Below, one piece after another: positions 26,318 through 35,912 of a DNA stretch of 64,000 nt; position 1 is the stretch's first letter; each line of letters starts with the position of its first letter. Both the position numbers and the translations under genes were made by a program. Origin of the DNA: Rhizobium grahamii (GTDB taxonomy: Bacteria > Pseudomonadota > Alphaproteobacteria > Rhizobiales > Rhizobiaceae); NCBI RefSeq assembly GCF_009498215.1, contig NZ_CP043499.1, positions 868,001 to 932,000 of the forward strand. The letters run 5' to 3'. Under the pieces are notes generated by a model, which was not told the DNA's origin, did not search any database, and saw only the letters and a list, made by a program, of their open reading frames with translations.

Positions 26318-27205
26318 ATGACCACGCAGGACCAGATGCCCAAACTCCTCGGCGACCTTATTGCCCGCAACTCGACCAAGCTAACGGAGGCCGATACGCG
26401 GCTGCTCGACGTCTTGATACGAGATCCGATCCGAGCGGCCATGGAGAACGGCAAGGATGTCTCTTCGCGCGCCGGCGTCCACCCGGCTTCAGCGGTCCGT
26501 CTCGCTCGCCGGCTTGGTTTCAAGGGATATCCCGAGTTCAGGGGATTTCTCCAATCAAACCTCATGGAGGGCGGCGGAGATTTTGAAAACCCGGCTGCGC
26601 GGATGGCCGCGCGTCTCGTTCGCGCCGAGGAGGGATCGCTGCTCGCCTCTGTTCTCGACAGCGAGATCGCAGCCCTGCAACAAGTCCGGAACGCCGTATC
26701 CGACGCCGAGATCCGCGTATTCTCCGAGGCACTGCGGGACTGCCGGCGGGTGCTGATCTTCGGACGTGGGCATTCGGCCGCACTGTCCTCGCTCATATCC
26801 CTGCGGCTCAATCGCTCCGGCTACGAGGCTATCGATCTCGGTAACCAGATGCACCAGCTGCCCGAACTGCTGGCCACCTTGAGGCAGGACGACATCGTCT
26901 GGCTGCTGGCCTTCAGACGGGTATCCCCGCTCGTTCAAGAAATCCGAAAGGTCGCGGCGGAGAAACAAGCGAAAGTCCTCGCACTGACCGACCTTCGTAG
27001 CGCCCGGATCGATCCCGCCCCACAGCACAAGATATCTGTATCGCGCGGCGGCGCCGGCGAGTCGCAATCCCTTGTCGTTCCGATGACGATCGCCAATGCC
27101 ATCATCCTGGACCTTGCGGCAATCGACGATGGCCGCTCTCTGCGATCGCTGGGCGCCTTCAAGGCTTTCAGAGGGGAAAGCGGACTGTCTCCAGTCCTTC
27201 TCTAG
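26318..27205 (+). CDS. MurR/RpiR-family transcriptional regulator
   Basis: A 295-residue regulator. An N-terminal helix-turn-helix (SSRAGVHPASAVRLARRLGFKGYPEFRGFL) is followed by a SIS sugar-phosphate-binding domain (RRVLIFGRGHSAALSSLISLRLNRSGYEAI). It lies 24 bases after ugpC on the same strand and probably controls the ugp-like operon in response to a sugar or glycerol phosphate. It is convergent with the Lrp gene. Confidence 0.88.
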   Translation: MTTQDQMPKLLGDLIARNSTKLTEADTRLLDVLIRDPIRAAMENGKDVSSRAGVHPASAVRLARRLGFKGYPEFRGFLQSNLMEGGGDFENPAARMAARLVRAEEGSLLASVLDSEIAALQQVRNAVSDAEIRVFSEALRDCRRVLIFGRGHSAALSSLISLRLNRSGYEAIDLGNQMHQLPELLATLRQDDIVWLLAFRRVSPLVQEIRKVAAEKQAKVLALTDLRSARIDPAPQHKISVSRGGAGESQSLVVPMTIANAIILDLAAIDDGRSLRSLGAFKAFRGESGLSPVLL

Positions 27206-27226
27206 ACCAGAGCCTGTCGACAGCAG

Positions 27227-27652
27227 CTAGACACTGCTCAGCAATATGCTTGTCTCACTGTTGAGAACCCCTTCGACGGTGCGAACCTCCCTGAGCACGC
27301 GATCGAAATCGTGCAGGCTGCTTGCCCGGATCTCTGCCACAAGATCCCAAGAGCCATTGGTGGTGTGCAGCGCATAGAGTTCCGGCAGGCCGCGCAGAAA
27401 CTTGATGACCTTCGTCGTCGAGCGGCCCTGCACCTCGATCATCATGATCGCCCGTATCGAACCGTCCTCGTAGTCCTGGCGAACGCGGATCGTAAATCCG
27501 AGCGCGGTGCCCGATTGTAGGAGCCGGTCTAGCCTTGCCTGGATGGTGCCGCGAGAGACACCCAGAATGGTCGCGAGCTTCGAAAGCGGCGCCCGCCCGT
27601 CTTCGCGAAGGATGGAAATCAGCTGGTGGTCGAGATCGTCAAAAATGTGCAT
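27227..27652 (-). CDS. Lrp/AsnC-family transcriptional regulator
   Basis: A 141-residue Lrp-type regulator: N-terminal helix-turn-helix (DDLDHQLISILREDGRAPLSKLATILGVSRGTIQARLDRL) and a C-terminal RAM ligand-binding domain. ATG 27652 gives the usual start; in-frame codons extend to 27700. It is divergent from the ornithine cyclodeaminase gene across an A/T-rich 128-base gap. That arrangement suits control of the arginine/citrulline operon by its amino acid substrate or product. Confidence 0.87.
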   Translation of the reverse strand: MHIFDDLDHQLISILREDGRAPLSKLATILGVSRGTIQARLDRLLQSGTALGFTIRVRQDYEDGSIRAIMMIEVQGRSTTKVIKFLRGLPELYALHTTNGSWDLVAEIRASSLHDFDRVLREVRTVEGVLNSETSILLSSV

Positions 27653-27780
27653 GGCAATTTGTACAGTTTCACCTAGCATTTTGCCATATTTTTTGTGCAC
27701 TTTTCTGCGATTTTCGAATTTTAACTCGCGCTATGTGTACCTACGCTGCTCCCTAACAAATGTCCTGAGGAGCTGTAAGC

Positions 27781-28824
27781 GTGGTTCAATATGTAGGCGT
27801 CAGCAATGTCGTTGAGTTGGTCCGATCCGTCGGCATCGACGCATTCCTGCTTGGTCTTGCAGACTATATCGAAGAGGATTTTCGGCGCTGGGAACAGTTC
27901 GAGAAAACCCCTCGTCTTGCCAGTCATTCCCAGATGGGTGTCATCGAGCTGATGCCGACCTCCGACGGTCAGCACTACGGCTTCAAATACGTCAACGGCC
28001 ATCCCAAGAATCCTAGCGCCGGTCTTCAGACCGTGACGGCTTTCGGCGTGCTGTCCGATGTGAGCACGGGCTATCCCTGCCTGGTATCGGAAATGACGCT
28101 GATGACGGGCCTTCGCACCGCGGCGACCTCGGCACTGGCCGCGAAGTATCTTGCCCGAAAGAACTCCCGCACGATGGCGATCATCGGCCTCGGTGCCCAG
28201 TCGGAGTTCCAGGCGCTGGCGTTTCGCGCTCTTCTCGGCATCAAGAGCCTGCGCGTCTACGATATCGACGCCGATGCCGTGTCGAAGTTCCGGAGCAACA
28301 TCGGCGATAAGGACTTCGACGTCCTCGTTGCAACAACAGCCGAAGAAGCTGTCGCCGGCGCTGATATCATCACCACTGTTACCGCAGACAAGCGCAATGC
28401 GACCATCCTCTCAGACAATATGGTCGGCGGCGGTGTGCACATCAACGCTGTCGGTGGTGACTGCCCCGGCAAAACCGAGCTGCAGGGCGATATCCTGCGG
28501 CGTGCCGATGTCTTCGTCGAGTTTCCGGAGCAGACCCGGATCGAGGGCGAAATCCAGCAGATGGCACCGGACTTCCCGGTCACGGAACTCTGGCAGGTCA
28601 TGACAGGCGCGGCGAACGGCCGTCGCTCCGACGAGCAGATCACGATCTTCGATTCAGTGGGATTTGCGACCGAGGATTTCTCTGCGCTGCGCTACCTCCG
28701 CGACATCGTGCAGGGAACGGCCTTTTACACGGATCTCGATCTTACCACCCAGCCTGAAGATCCACGGAACCTCTACGGCCTGTTTCGCCAACCCGAGACC
28801 GTCCTGCAGCGGAGCGTTGCCTGA
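27781..28824 (+). CDS. ocd: Ornithine cyclodeaminase
   Basis: A 347-residue ornithine cyclodeaminase/mu-crystallin family enzyme. It converts ornithine to proline and ammonia using NAD. The Rossmann motif IIGLGAQSEFQ is at about 134-144. Substrate residues appear in YGFKYVNGHP (K69), TGLRTAA (R112) and NAVGGDCPGKTEL. The GTG start at 27781 follows GAGGAG. It is first in an operon with two amidinotransferase-fold hydrolases and an amino acid importer, so it is likely the last enzyme of an arginine or citrulline degradation route. Confidence 0.9.
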   Translation: MVQYVGVSNVVELVRSVGIDAFLLGLADYIEEDFRRWEQFEKTPRLASHSQMGVIELMPTSDGQHYGFKYVNGHPKNPSAGLQTVTAFGVLSDVSTGYPCLVSEMTLMTGLRTAATSALAAKYLARKNSRTMAIIGLGAQSEFQALAFRALLGIKSLRVYDIDADAVSKFRSNIGDKDFDVLVATTAEEAVAGADIITTVTADKRNATILSDNMVGGGVHINAVGGDCPGKTELQGDILRRADVFVEFPEQTRIEGEIQQMAPDFPVTELWQVMTGAANGRRSDEQITIFDSVGFATEDFSALRYLRDIVQGTAFYTDLDLTTQPEDPRNLYGLFRQPETVLQRSVA

Positions 28825-28827
28825 GCC

Positions 28828-29790
28828 ATGAAGAGACTTTCCGTGCAGGCTCCAAAATCCGTCGTAATGATCCGGCCGCATCACTTCACGCCGAACCCGA
28901 TGACCGCCAATGACAACTCGTTTCAGTCCAGCGACGAGCAGCGTGCAGCAGCAGCTGTCGCATCCGCCGCGTTCGGTGAAGTGACACGCATGGCCGAGGG
29001 CCTGGCTGCGGCCGGCGTCACCGTCCATGTGTTCGAGGATGAGACGGTTGCCACGCCCGATTCCGTCTTTCCGAACAACTGGTTCTCCACGCACTCGGGT
29101 GGCCATGTGGCCATCTATCCGATGTACTCCGCAAGCCGTCAGTCCGAACGTCGCTCGGACGTGATCGAGATGCTGAAGACCGACTACCGCGTCCAGGACG
29201 TGATCGACTATTCCGGTCTCGAGAAGGATCACGTCTATCTCGAGGGCACCGGCGCCATGGTGCTGGACCATATCGGCCGGGTTGCCTATGCGGTGCGCTC
29301 CAACCGCACCAATGAAGTCGCTCTGGAGCGCTTCTGCACGCATTTCAATTTCGAGCCGATGGTATTCGATGCCGTCGACCGCCACGGCAAGTCGATCTAC
29401 CATACGAACGTGCTGATGTGCATCGGGACGGATTTCGCACTGCTTGGATCCGCGATGATCAAGGATGAGAGCCGCCGGCGCGAAATCATTGCCCGTCTTG
29501 AAGAAACCGGCCGCAAGGTCACCGAACTCTCGATCGAGCAGATCGAGAATTTCGCCGGGAACGCGATCGAGCTCGACGGGCGGGATGGCCGACTGGTCGT
29601 GCTGTCGGCGCGCGCCCTCGCCGCTCTGGATCCAGCCCAGATCGAGGCGATCGAGGAGACCACGAAGCTGCTGCCATTCGATGTTTCGACGATCGAACTC
29701 GCCGGCGGATCGGTTCGCTGCATGCTCGCTGGCATTCACCTGTCGCGCCGCGAACCGGCAGCCACACAATTGCTTTACGCAGCCGGTTGA
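28828..29790 (+). CDS. ctlX: Citrulline-utilisation hydrolase, amidinotransferase superfamily (CtlX-like)
   Basis: A 320-residue protein of the COG4874 branch of the amidinotransferase/deiminase fold. Catalytic candidates are Cys298 (GGSVRCMLAG), His192 (YHTNVLMCIG) and Glu139 (LEGTGAMVLD). The N-terminal PDSVFPNNWFSTH block at 78-89 is a hallmark. CtlX is named for citrulline use and would give ornithine, the substrate of the preceding gene. It lies 3 bases after ocd. Confidence 0.82.
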   Translation: MKRLSVQAPKSVVMIRPHHFTPNPMTANDNSFQSSDEQRAAAAVASAAFGEVTRMAEGLAAAGVTVHVFEDETVATPDSVFPNNWFSTHSGGHVAIYPMYSASRQSERRSDVIEMLKTDYRVQDVIDYSGLEKDHVYLEGTGAMVLDHIGRVAYAVRSNRTNEVALERFCTHFNFEPMVFDAVDRHGKSIYHTNVLMCIGTDFALLGSAMIKDESRRREIIARLEETGRKVTELSIEQIENFAGNAIELDGRDGRLVVLSARALAALDPAQIEAIEETTKLLPFDVSTIELAGGSVRCMLAGIHLSRREPAATQLLYAAG

Positions 29791-29830
29791 GCCGGATAGA
29801 GAAGCCCTACGAAAATAAAGGTACCCGGAA

Positions 29831-30631
29831 ATGTCGCAAGCCAGATCAGTTTTTCAGTTCAACTCCATCATCGTGCGCGAGCCGTCGCGTTCCGTCGTCA
29901 ACGGCCTTCGCGCCGATGATCGCGGCAATCCCACCTATGAAGGCGTGAAGTCTGAGCATGATGCCTACATCGCGGCCATGCGTGATGCTGGTGTCGAGGT
30001 GACGATCCTTCCTGCGCTTGAAGCCTTTCCGGACTCGATCTTTGTTGAAGACCCCGCGCTCGTCTTCACGGAAGGCGCGATCCTGCTTCGTCCGGGTGCG
30101 GAAAGCCGCGTCGGCGAAACCGCCGAGATCACCCCGACGCTTCGCGACATGTTCGAGACCGTTCTTGATCTGCCAGGCAGCGGCTTTGCAGATGGCGGCG
30201 ACGTGCTGACCACACCGAAGAGCGTGATGATCGGCCTTTCGGCACGCACCGACAAGGTCGGCGCCGAGGCTCTCTCCGCCTGCATCGAAAAACTCGGCCG
30301 GAAGGCTGAAATCGTCGCAACGCCCGAAGGCGTTCTGCACTTCAAGACCGATTGCTCGCTGCTCGACGACGAGAGCGTGCTTTCGACGGCACGCCTTGCC
30401 CGCTCGGGCGTCTTCAAGGATTTCAAGCAGATCATCATTCCGGAAGGCGAAGAGCCGGCTGCCAACGCACTGCGCGTCAATGACGTCGTTATGGTCGGCT
30501 CGGATTTCCCGCGCACGATCGAGATGCTCGACAAGCTCGGCTACAAGGTCGTGCCGATGAAGACGACGCAGATCGGAAAGATTGATGCGGGCCTGTCCTG
30601 CATGTCGCTGCGCTGGTACCGCAACGGCTGA
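29831..30631 (+). CDS. Dimethylargininase (DDAH)/arginine deiminase-like hydrolase
   Basis: A 266-residue amidinotransferase-fold hydrolase of DDAH size. Nucleophile Cys257 (DAGLSCMSLRW), catalytic His170 (LHFKTDCSLL), DGGD at 121-124 and the DSIFVEDPA block at 68-76 are all present. DDAH hydrolyses asymmetric dimethylarginine to citrulline and dimethylamine. Arginine deiminase activity is an alternative, although arginine deiminases are usually longer (about 400 residues). Position between ctlX and an amino acid importer suggests it makes the citrulline used by ctlX. Confidence 0.83.
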   Translation: MSQARSVFQFNSIIVREPSRSVVNGLRADDRGNPTYEGVKSEHDAYIAAMRDAGVEVTILPALEAFPDSIFVEDPALVFTEGAILLRPGAESRVGETAEITPTLRDMFETVLDLPGSGFADGGDVLTTPKSVMIGLSARTDKVGAEALSACIEKLGRKAEIVATPEGVLHFKTDCSLLDDESVLSTARLARSGVFKDFKQIIIPEGEEPAANALRVNDVVMVGSDFPRTIEMLDKLGYKVVPMKTTQIGKIDAGLSCMSLRWYRNG

Positions 30632-30663
30632 TAGCAACCTCAAGAAAAAACAGGGAGAACAGT

Positions 30664-31461
30664 ATGCACAGCTTCTCAACGAAGATTGTCGCCGGTGTCG
30701 CGCTTCTTTTGTCCGCAGGTCTTGCACATGCCGAGGATACGATCCGCCTCGGCATGACGCCCGAGCCCTACATGCCATTCACGCAGGTCAACGCCGCCGG
30801 CGAATGGGAAGGCCTTGAAGCCGACCTGTCGCGCGCCGTCTGCGCAAAGCTCCAGTCCAAGTGCGACATCAAGCAGATGGCATGGGATGGCCTCATTCCC
30901 TCGCTGAACGAGAAGAAGGTCGACTTCATCATCGGCGCCTTCTCGATCACCGATGACCGTCGCAAGGTCGTGGATTTCAGCACGCCCTACTACACCGAAG
31001 GCACGTCCTTCGTTGGCGCCAAGTCCGACAGCACCAAGGTCACCACCGTCGATGCACCTGACGGTTCGGGCAAGATCATCGACCCGGCGATCGTGTCCGG
31101 CAAGATCGTCGGCGTGCAGACGTCGAGCGTTCAGGCGGCCTATGTCGGTAAATACCTGGCCGGCGCCGAAGCCAAGAGCTACGATACCGCCGACAATTCC
31201 GTCGCCGATCTCGTGGCGGGTCGCGTCGACTATGTTCTCATCCCGGATCTTTACATCCAGACCTTCCTGAAGACGGACGCCGGCGCCGACTACGAAGTGA
31301 AGCTCGAAGTTCCGAAGAACACCACGCTTGGCGAAGGCGTTGCCTACGCGACCCGCAAGGGTGATGCCGATACCCTCGGCAAGGTCAACGCTGCTCTTGC
31401 CGATCTCGAAAAGGACGGCACGCTGCAGAAGCTGGTCGACAAGTGGATTTTCGGCAAGTAA
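30664..31461 (+). CDS. Polar amino acid ABC binding protein
   Basis: A 265-residue periplasmic binding protein of the lysine/arginine/ornithine type. Signal peptide (GLAHAED, cleavage near 24), then DTIRLGMTPEPYMPFTQVNAAGEWEGLEADLSRAVCAKL and DFIIGAFSITDDRRKVVDFSTPYY. GGGAG precedes the ATG. It is followed by two permeases and an ATPase of the same class and probably captures arginine, a methylated arginine, citrulline or a derivative. Confidence 0.88.
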   Translation: MHSFSTKIVAGVALLLSAGLAHAEDTIRLGMTPEPYMPFTQVNAAGEWEGLEADLSRAVCAKLQSKCDIKQMAWDGLIPSLNEKKVDFIIGAFSITDDRRKVVDFSTPYYTEGTSFVGAKSDSTKVTTVDAPDGSGKIIDPAIVSGKIVGVQTSSVQAAYVGKYLAGAEAKSYDTADNSVADLVAGRVDYVLIPDLYIQTFLKTDAGADYEVKLEVPKNTTLGEGVAYATRKGDADTLGKVNAALADLEKDGTLQKLVDKWIFGK

Positions 31462-31467
31462 TCGCGT

Positions 31468-31504
31468 GACAGCTGGGCGCCGGCTGCGGCCGCGTCCAAC
31501 TGTC
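31468..31504 (+). other. Hairpin between binding protein and permease genes
   Basis: GACAGCTGG (31468-31476) pairs with CCAACTGTC (31496-31504) with one mismatch, directly after the binding-protein stop. The gap to the permease is 181 bases and otherwise empty. Such stems commonly let the binding protein be made in excess over the permeases. No T-tract follows. Confidence 0.4.
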
Positions 31505-31642
31505 AACTCAATTGTCCGACTGCTTCCCTTGGATCGCCCAACGGCCTCATCGCAGCCTCGCAGTTGATCTCCTCACTATCGGCAAAACCAAGGGCCGTCC
31601 GGCCGACCGCCAAAATCAAGCCGGATCGAGCAGGTACAACGC

Positions 31643-32356
31643 ATGGACTCATATTGGCACTTGCTTGGCTGGGGTGCGGAAGGCTGGGGCGACGATTTCG
31701 CCTGGGGCCTGCTGATGACCCTCCAGGTATCGATCATCTCCTATATCGTAGCCGTGATCTTCGGCTTTCTCGGGGCCGCCGGCAAACTTTCGAAACATCG
31801 CTCGCTCCGCCTGATCGCCGGGCTTTACACGACGGTCGTGCGCTCGCTCCCCGAATTGCTGGTTATCCTTCTTCTTTATTTCTCGGTCGCCAGCGGTGCC
31901 GAGCGCCTTCTGAAATATGCGGGCTTTGTAGACGACAGCTTCCAATTCAGCCCCTTCTGGGCTGCGATCGTCGCGCTCGCGTTCGTTTCAGGCGCCTTCA
32001 TGACCGAGGTCCTCCGCTCCGCCTATCTTGCAATTCCTCCTGGCCAGCTAGAGGCGGCAGTCTCGATCGGCATGCGGCCGCGCAAGATCGTAACCCGCGT
32101 CGTCATTCCGCAAATGATGCGACACGCCGTGCCCGGCATGGGCAATCTCTGGCTGTCCATTACCAAGGAAAGCGCCATCATCTCGGTTCTCGGGTCTTTC
32201 AGCGAACTGCTCTATACGGGCTACCGTGCGGCGGCGAGCACCAAGCAATACATTCTCTTCTACGGCCTGACCGCGTTGCTTTTCCTGCTGATCACGTTGG
32301 TATCCGTTTTCGCGATCAGCCGCCTTGAGAAGCATTTGAATCGGGGGCATCGCTGA
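31643..32356 (+). CDS. Polar amino acid ABC permease (HisQ-like)
   Basis: A 237-residue HisMQ-family permease with an EAA loop (IPPGQLEAAVSIGMRPRKIVTRVVIPQMM) and about five hydrophobic segments. ATG 31643 gives MDSYWHLLGWGAEGWGDDF, a common start in this family. Its stop overlaps the next permease start by one base (TGATG). Confidence 0.87.
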   Translation: MDSYWHLLGWGAEGWGDDFAWGLLMTLQVSIISYIVAVIFGFLGAAGKLSKHRSLRLIAGLYTTVVRSLPELLVILLLYFSVASGAERLLKYAGFVDDSFQFSPFWAAIVALAFVSGAFMTEVLRSAYLAIPPGQLEAAVSIGMRPRKIVTRVVIPQMMRHAVPGMGNLWLSITKESAIISVLGSFSELLYTGYRAAASTKQYILFYGLTALLFLLITLVSVFAISRLEKHLNRGHR

Positions 32357-33056
32357 TGGAAACGATCACCAACGTCATTTCCTTCCTCCCCGCTTTGATC
32401 AAGGCGACGCCGCTGACATTGCTTCTGACGGCAACGGCGGGAATCTTCGGCCTGATCATCGGCACGCTCGCGGCACTTGCCCGCCTCTCTCGCCACCGCC
32501 TGCTGGCATGGCCCGCCTTCGCCTTCACCTTCGCCTTTCGTGGCACGCCTTTGCTGGTTCAGATCTACCTGATCTACTACGGCCTTGGTCAGATCCTGCC
32601 GGAACCTGGGTTCGGCATAGTTTCCTATGGCCCTATCTGCGGGACGGCCTGTGGTACGCGATCGCGGCATTGAGCCTGAACCAGGCGTCCTATAATGCGG
32701 AAGTCATCCGTGGGGCGATCCAGGCAATCCCACGCGGCCAGGTCGAGGCAGCGCTGTCGATCGGCATGCGGCCGTGGACGATCCTTCGTCGCGTCACGTT
32801 GCCTCAGGCGTTCAGGCAATGCCTGCCGGTTCTGACGAGCGATCTGATCATCCTTTTGAAGACCACGTCGCTCGCCTCCACCATCACCATTCTTGAGGTG
32901 ATGGGAACAGCGCGGATGCTGCAGCGTCAATCGTTGCAGATCTTCGAACCGCTGATTGCCGCCGGCATCATCTATTTCGCAGTGGTCTTCATCCTGACCC
33001 GCATCATGAACGTCGTCGAACTCCGCATGACGCGCTACCGCGCCGCTCGGACGTGA
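32356..33056 (+). pseudogene. Polar amino acid ABC permease (HisM-like), frameshifted
   Basis: The first frame from ATG 32356 encodes normal HisM sequence up to IYLIYYGLGQILP near 32600, then diverges and stops at 32673. The continuation (GTWVRHSFLWPYLRDGLWYAIAALSLNQASYNAEV and the EAA loop IPRGQVEAALSIGMRP) lies in another frame to 33056. One additional G at about 32601 would rejoin them into a full-length permease of about 233 residues. If real, the importer has lost one permease. If a sequencing error, the operon is intact. Confidence 0.82.
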
Positions 33057-33082
33057 GCTTTAGAGCCTCGGGAGGAATTGAA

Positions 33083-33847
33083 ATGGTCGAGACAGCACTC
33101 TCTGTAAAAGACATCCACAAAAGCTTCGGTGGCGTCGAGGTTCTCAAGGGCATCTCGTTCGAAGCCCGCAAGGGTGACGTGATCTCCCTGATCGGAAGCA
33201 GCGGCTCGGGCAAGAGCACCCTGCTGCGTTGCATAAACTATCTGGAGACGCCGGACAGGGGCGAGATCTCGGTGGCTGGCGAGGTGATCAAGACCAGTCC
33301 GTCGCAGGGTGGAAAGATGCATGCCACCGATCCACGCCAGCTCGAACACATTCGTACTCGTCTCGGCATGGTTTTCCAGGGCTTCAATCTGTGGTCTCAC
33401 CGCACGATCCTCGAAAACATCATCGAAGGGCCGATCCACGTCCTCGGCGTCTCGCGCAAGGAGGCGATTGCCGAAGCGGAGACGCTGATGGAAAAAGTCG
33501 GCATCACCGCGAAGCGCGATCAGTATCCCATGCAGTTGTCTGGCGGCCAGCAGCAGCGCGCGGCAATTGCCCGCGCTCTGGCGATGAAGCCCGAGGTCAT
33601 GCTCTTTGACGAGCCGACCTCCGCTCTCGACCCTGAACTCGTCAACGAAGTCCTGCAGGTGATCAAGAAGCTCGCTGAAGAGGGGCGCACCATGGTGATG
33701 GTCACGCACGAAATGGCGCTCGCCCGCGACATTTCGAGTGAGGTGATCTTTCTTCACAAGGGCTTGGTCGAGGAGCGCGGTGCGCCCGGCAACGTGATGA
33801 AGGACCCGCAATCGGCGCGACTTCGGCAATTCCTCCAGCTTGCATGA
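33083..33847 (+). CDS. Polar amino acid ABC ATPase (HisP/GlnQ-like)
   Basis: A 254-residue ATPase. Walker A GSSGSGKST at 38-46, Q-loop region MVFQGFNLWSHRT, signature LSGGQQQR, Walker B VMLFDEPTSALD, H-loop MVTHEM. GGAGG about 9 bases upstream of ATG 33083 fixes the start. It energises the preceding permeases. Confidence 0.9.
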   Translation: MVETALSVKDIHKSFGGVEVLKGISFEARKGDVISLIGSSGSGKSTLLRCINYLETPDRGEISVAGEVIKTSPSQGGKMHATDPRQLEHIRTRLGMVFQGFNLWSHRTILENIIEGPIHVLGVSRKEAIAEAETLMEKVGITAKRDQYPMQLSGGQQQRAAIARALAMKPEVMLFDEPTSALDPELVNEVLQVIKKLAEEGRTMVMVTHEMALARDISSEVIFLHKGLVEERGAPGNVMKDPQSARLRQFLQLA

Positions 33848-33855
33848 GGGCTTCA

Positions 33856-35007
33856 ATGAGCGATATCGGCTTCCAGGACTTTCTCCCCGAACTCGTCAAT
33901 ATCCGGCACAGCCTGCACCAGATGCCGGAGATTGGCCTCTCCGAGTTCAAAACGTCTGACTTCATTGCAGAGCAGTTGACGAAATGGGGCTTCGAGATCG
34001 CGCGCGGCCTCGCAACCACGGGGATCGTCGCGACGCTTCGTGCCGGCAGCAGCAACCGCGCCATCGGCTTTCGGGCAGACTTCGATGCGTTGCCGATGCA
34101 GGAAGAAACCAACCTACCCTACGCAAGCCAGCACCCGGGCGCGATGCATGCCTGCGGGCATGATGGCCATACGACGATGCTTCTCGGAGCAGCATGGGCG
34201 CTGTCCCGCGACAAATCCTTCTCGGGCACCGTGCATTTCATCTTTCAGCCGGCCGAAGAGAATTTCGGTGGCGGCAAGTTGATGATCGAGGACGGCCTGT
34301 TCGAGCGCTTTCCGTGCGATCAGATTTTCGCGCTACACAACTGGCCGGGCATTCCCAGCGGCACATTCTCTACCCGCTCGGGTCCTATCGCAGCCTCGAT
34401 CGACGTTGTAACCGTGACCGTCAAAGGCAAAGGCGGTCATGGCGCGCAGCCGGAGATCACAGTCGATCCCGTGGTCGTCGGCTCCAGCATCGTTATGGCA
34501 CTGCAGACGCTGGTGTCACGCAACGCCTCGCCGCACGAACCTGCCGTGGTCACGGTCGGCGCGTTTCTGTCAGGCTCCGCATCCAACATCATCCCCGACA
34601 CCGCAGTGCTCGAGATCAGCATGCGGGCGATGAACCCTGCCGTGCGAGAAGAGATTCGCGAGCGGGTCGAACAGATCGCCACATTCCAGGCAAAGAGCTT
34701 CGGTGCCGACGTGCAATTCGACTGGCAGGTCGGATATCCGGCGACCATCAATGATCCCGAGGCCGTCCGTGTTGCGGAAGCGACGATTGCGACCCATTTC
34801 GGCGACGCCGCCTCGACCAGGCTCCCAGTTCCGCTGATGGGCAGCGAAGACTTCTCATTTCTGCTTGAGAAGGTACCCGGCGCCTATGTCCTGATTGGCA
34901 ACGGCAACAGCTCCGGCCTGCATACGACGACCTACGACTTCAACGACGGCATCCTCGAACGAGGCGCGATGTTCTTCTATCACCTGGCAAAGGACCAGCT
35001 CGCCTAG
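33856..35007 (+). CDS. M20-family amidohydrolase (hippurate hydrolase/N-acyl amino acid deacylase type)
   Basis: A 383-residue dinuclear metallopeptidase-fold amidohydrolase. Metal motifs: HACGHDGHTTMLLG, FQPAEEN, FALHNWPG and GSEDFSF. A dimerisation domain sits in the middle (GKGGHGAQPEITVDPV). Such enzymes remove acyl groups from N-acylated amino acids. GAGGG 5 bases before ATG 33856 favours this start; ATG 33844 overlapping the ATPase stop is the alternative. In this operon it may free an amino acid from an imported conjugate. Confidence 0.85.
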   Translation: MSDIGFQDFLPELVNIRHSLHQMPEIGLSEFKTSDFIAEQLTKWGFEIARGLATTGIVATLRAGSSNRAIGFRADFDALPMQEETNLPYASQHPGAMHACGHDGHTTMLLGAAWALSRDKSFSGTVHFIFQPAEENFGGGKLMIEDGLFERFPCDQIFALHNWPGIPSGTFSTRSGPIAASIDVVTVTVKGKGGHGAQPEITVDPVVVGSSIVMALQTLVSRNASPHEPAVVTVGAFLSGSASNIIPDTAVLEISMRAMNPAVREEIRERVEQIATFQAKSFGADVQFDWQVGYPATINDPEAVRVAEATIATHFGDAASTRLPVPLMGSEDFSFLLEKVPGAYVLIGNGNSSGLHTTTYDFNDGILERGAMFFYHLAKDQLA

Positions 35008-35090
35008 TTCGCCGCATCGAACACCGGCCCGCGCCCGAACGCGAACCGTCGGACAAGTATCGACCGCTTCCGCGAGAAAAGGCCCAACGT

Positions 35091-35903
35091 TCAATATACG
35101 CGGCCGCTGGCTGCCGTCTCCACCTTCGGATATCCAGCGGATCGGAAGGTGGCCAGAAGCCCAGTCGTGCTGTTTACCAGCAGCCCGACGTCCGAGCCGA
35201 TGCCAACGAAGGTAGCGCCAAGGTCCAGATAGCGTCGTGCAAGGACGGGATCGGCCGTGAGTATCCCCGCCGCCTTGCCATGCGACTGAATACGCGCGAG
35301 GGCATGTTCGACCGCCTCCTGCACTTCCGCTGCTCCTGGCTTGCCGAGAAAGCCCAGATCGGCGGCGAGGTCTGCTGGCCCGACGAATACGCCGTCCACG
35401 CCTTCGGTTGCGGCGATCGCATCCAGATTGGCCAAGCCGGCCCGACTCTCGACCTGCAGCAGAAGGCAGATCTCATCGTTCGCCGTCTGCAGATAGTCGG
35501 GCGTCCGGTTGAATGCGGATGCGCGAGCGAGAGCCGCACCAACGCCACGAATGCCCTCGGGCGGATAACGCACCGCCCGTACCATTGTCTCGGCCTGCGC
35601 ACGGCTCTCCACCATCGGCACAAGGATCGTCTGGGCGCCGATATCCAGGATCTGCTTGATCAGCCAGGCCTCGCCGATCGGCGGCCGGACGATCGAATGA
35701 ACCGGGTATGACGCAACCGCCTGGAGCTGCTGGACAAGCGAACGGATATCGTTGGGAGCGTGTTCCGCGTCAAAGAGCAGCCAATCATAGCCAGCGCCGG
35801 CGCAGATCTCGGCGGTGTAACTGTTGGCGAGCGCCTGCCAGAGACCGATCTGCGGCCGCCCGGCATGCAGCGCTTCCTTGAAGCTGTTCCTGGGAGCTGC
35901 CAT
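35091..35903 (-). CDS. hpaI: 4-Hydroxy-2-oxoheptanedioate aldolase
   Basis: A 270-residue class II pyruvate aldolase of the HpcH/HpaI family. Metal- and substrate-binding stretches are visible: [40 protein letters not shown] and [14 protein letters not shown]. It cleaves 4-hydroxy-2-oxoheptanedioate to pyruvate and succinate semialdehyde, the final step of homoprotocatechuate degradation. It is the last gene of the minus-strand hpa operon. Confidence 0.9.
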   Translation of the reverse strand: MAAPRNSFKEALHAGRPQIGLWQALANSYTAEICAGAGYDWLLFDAEHAPNDIRSLVQQLQAVASYPVHSIVRPPIGEAWLIKQILDIGAQTILVPMVESRAQAETMVRAVRYPPEGIRGVGAALARASAFNRTPDYLQTANDEICLLLQVESRAGLANLDAIAATEGVDGVFVGPADLAADLGFLGKPGAAEVQEAVEHALARIQSHGKAAGILTADPVLARRYLDLGATFVGIGSDVGLLVNSTTGLLATFRSAGYPKVETAASGRVY

Positions 35904-35912
35904 TCGGAAAAC

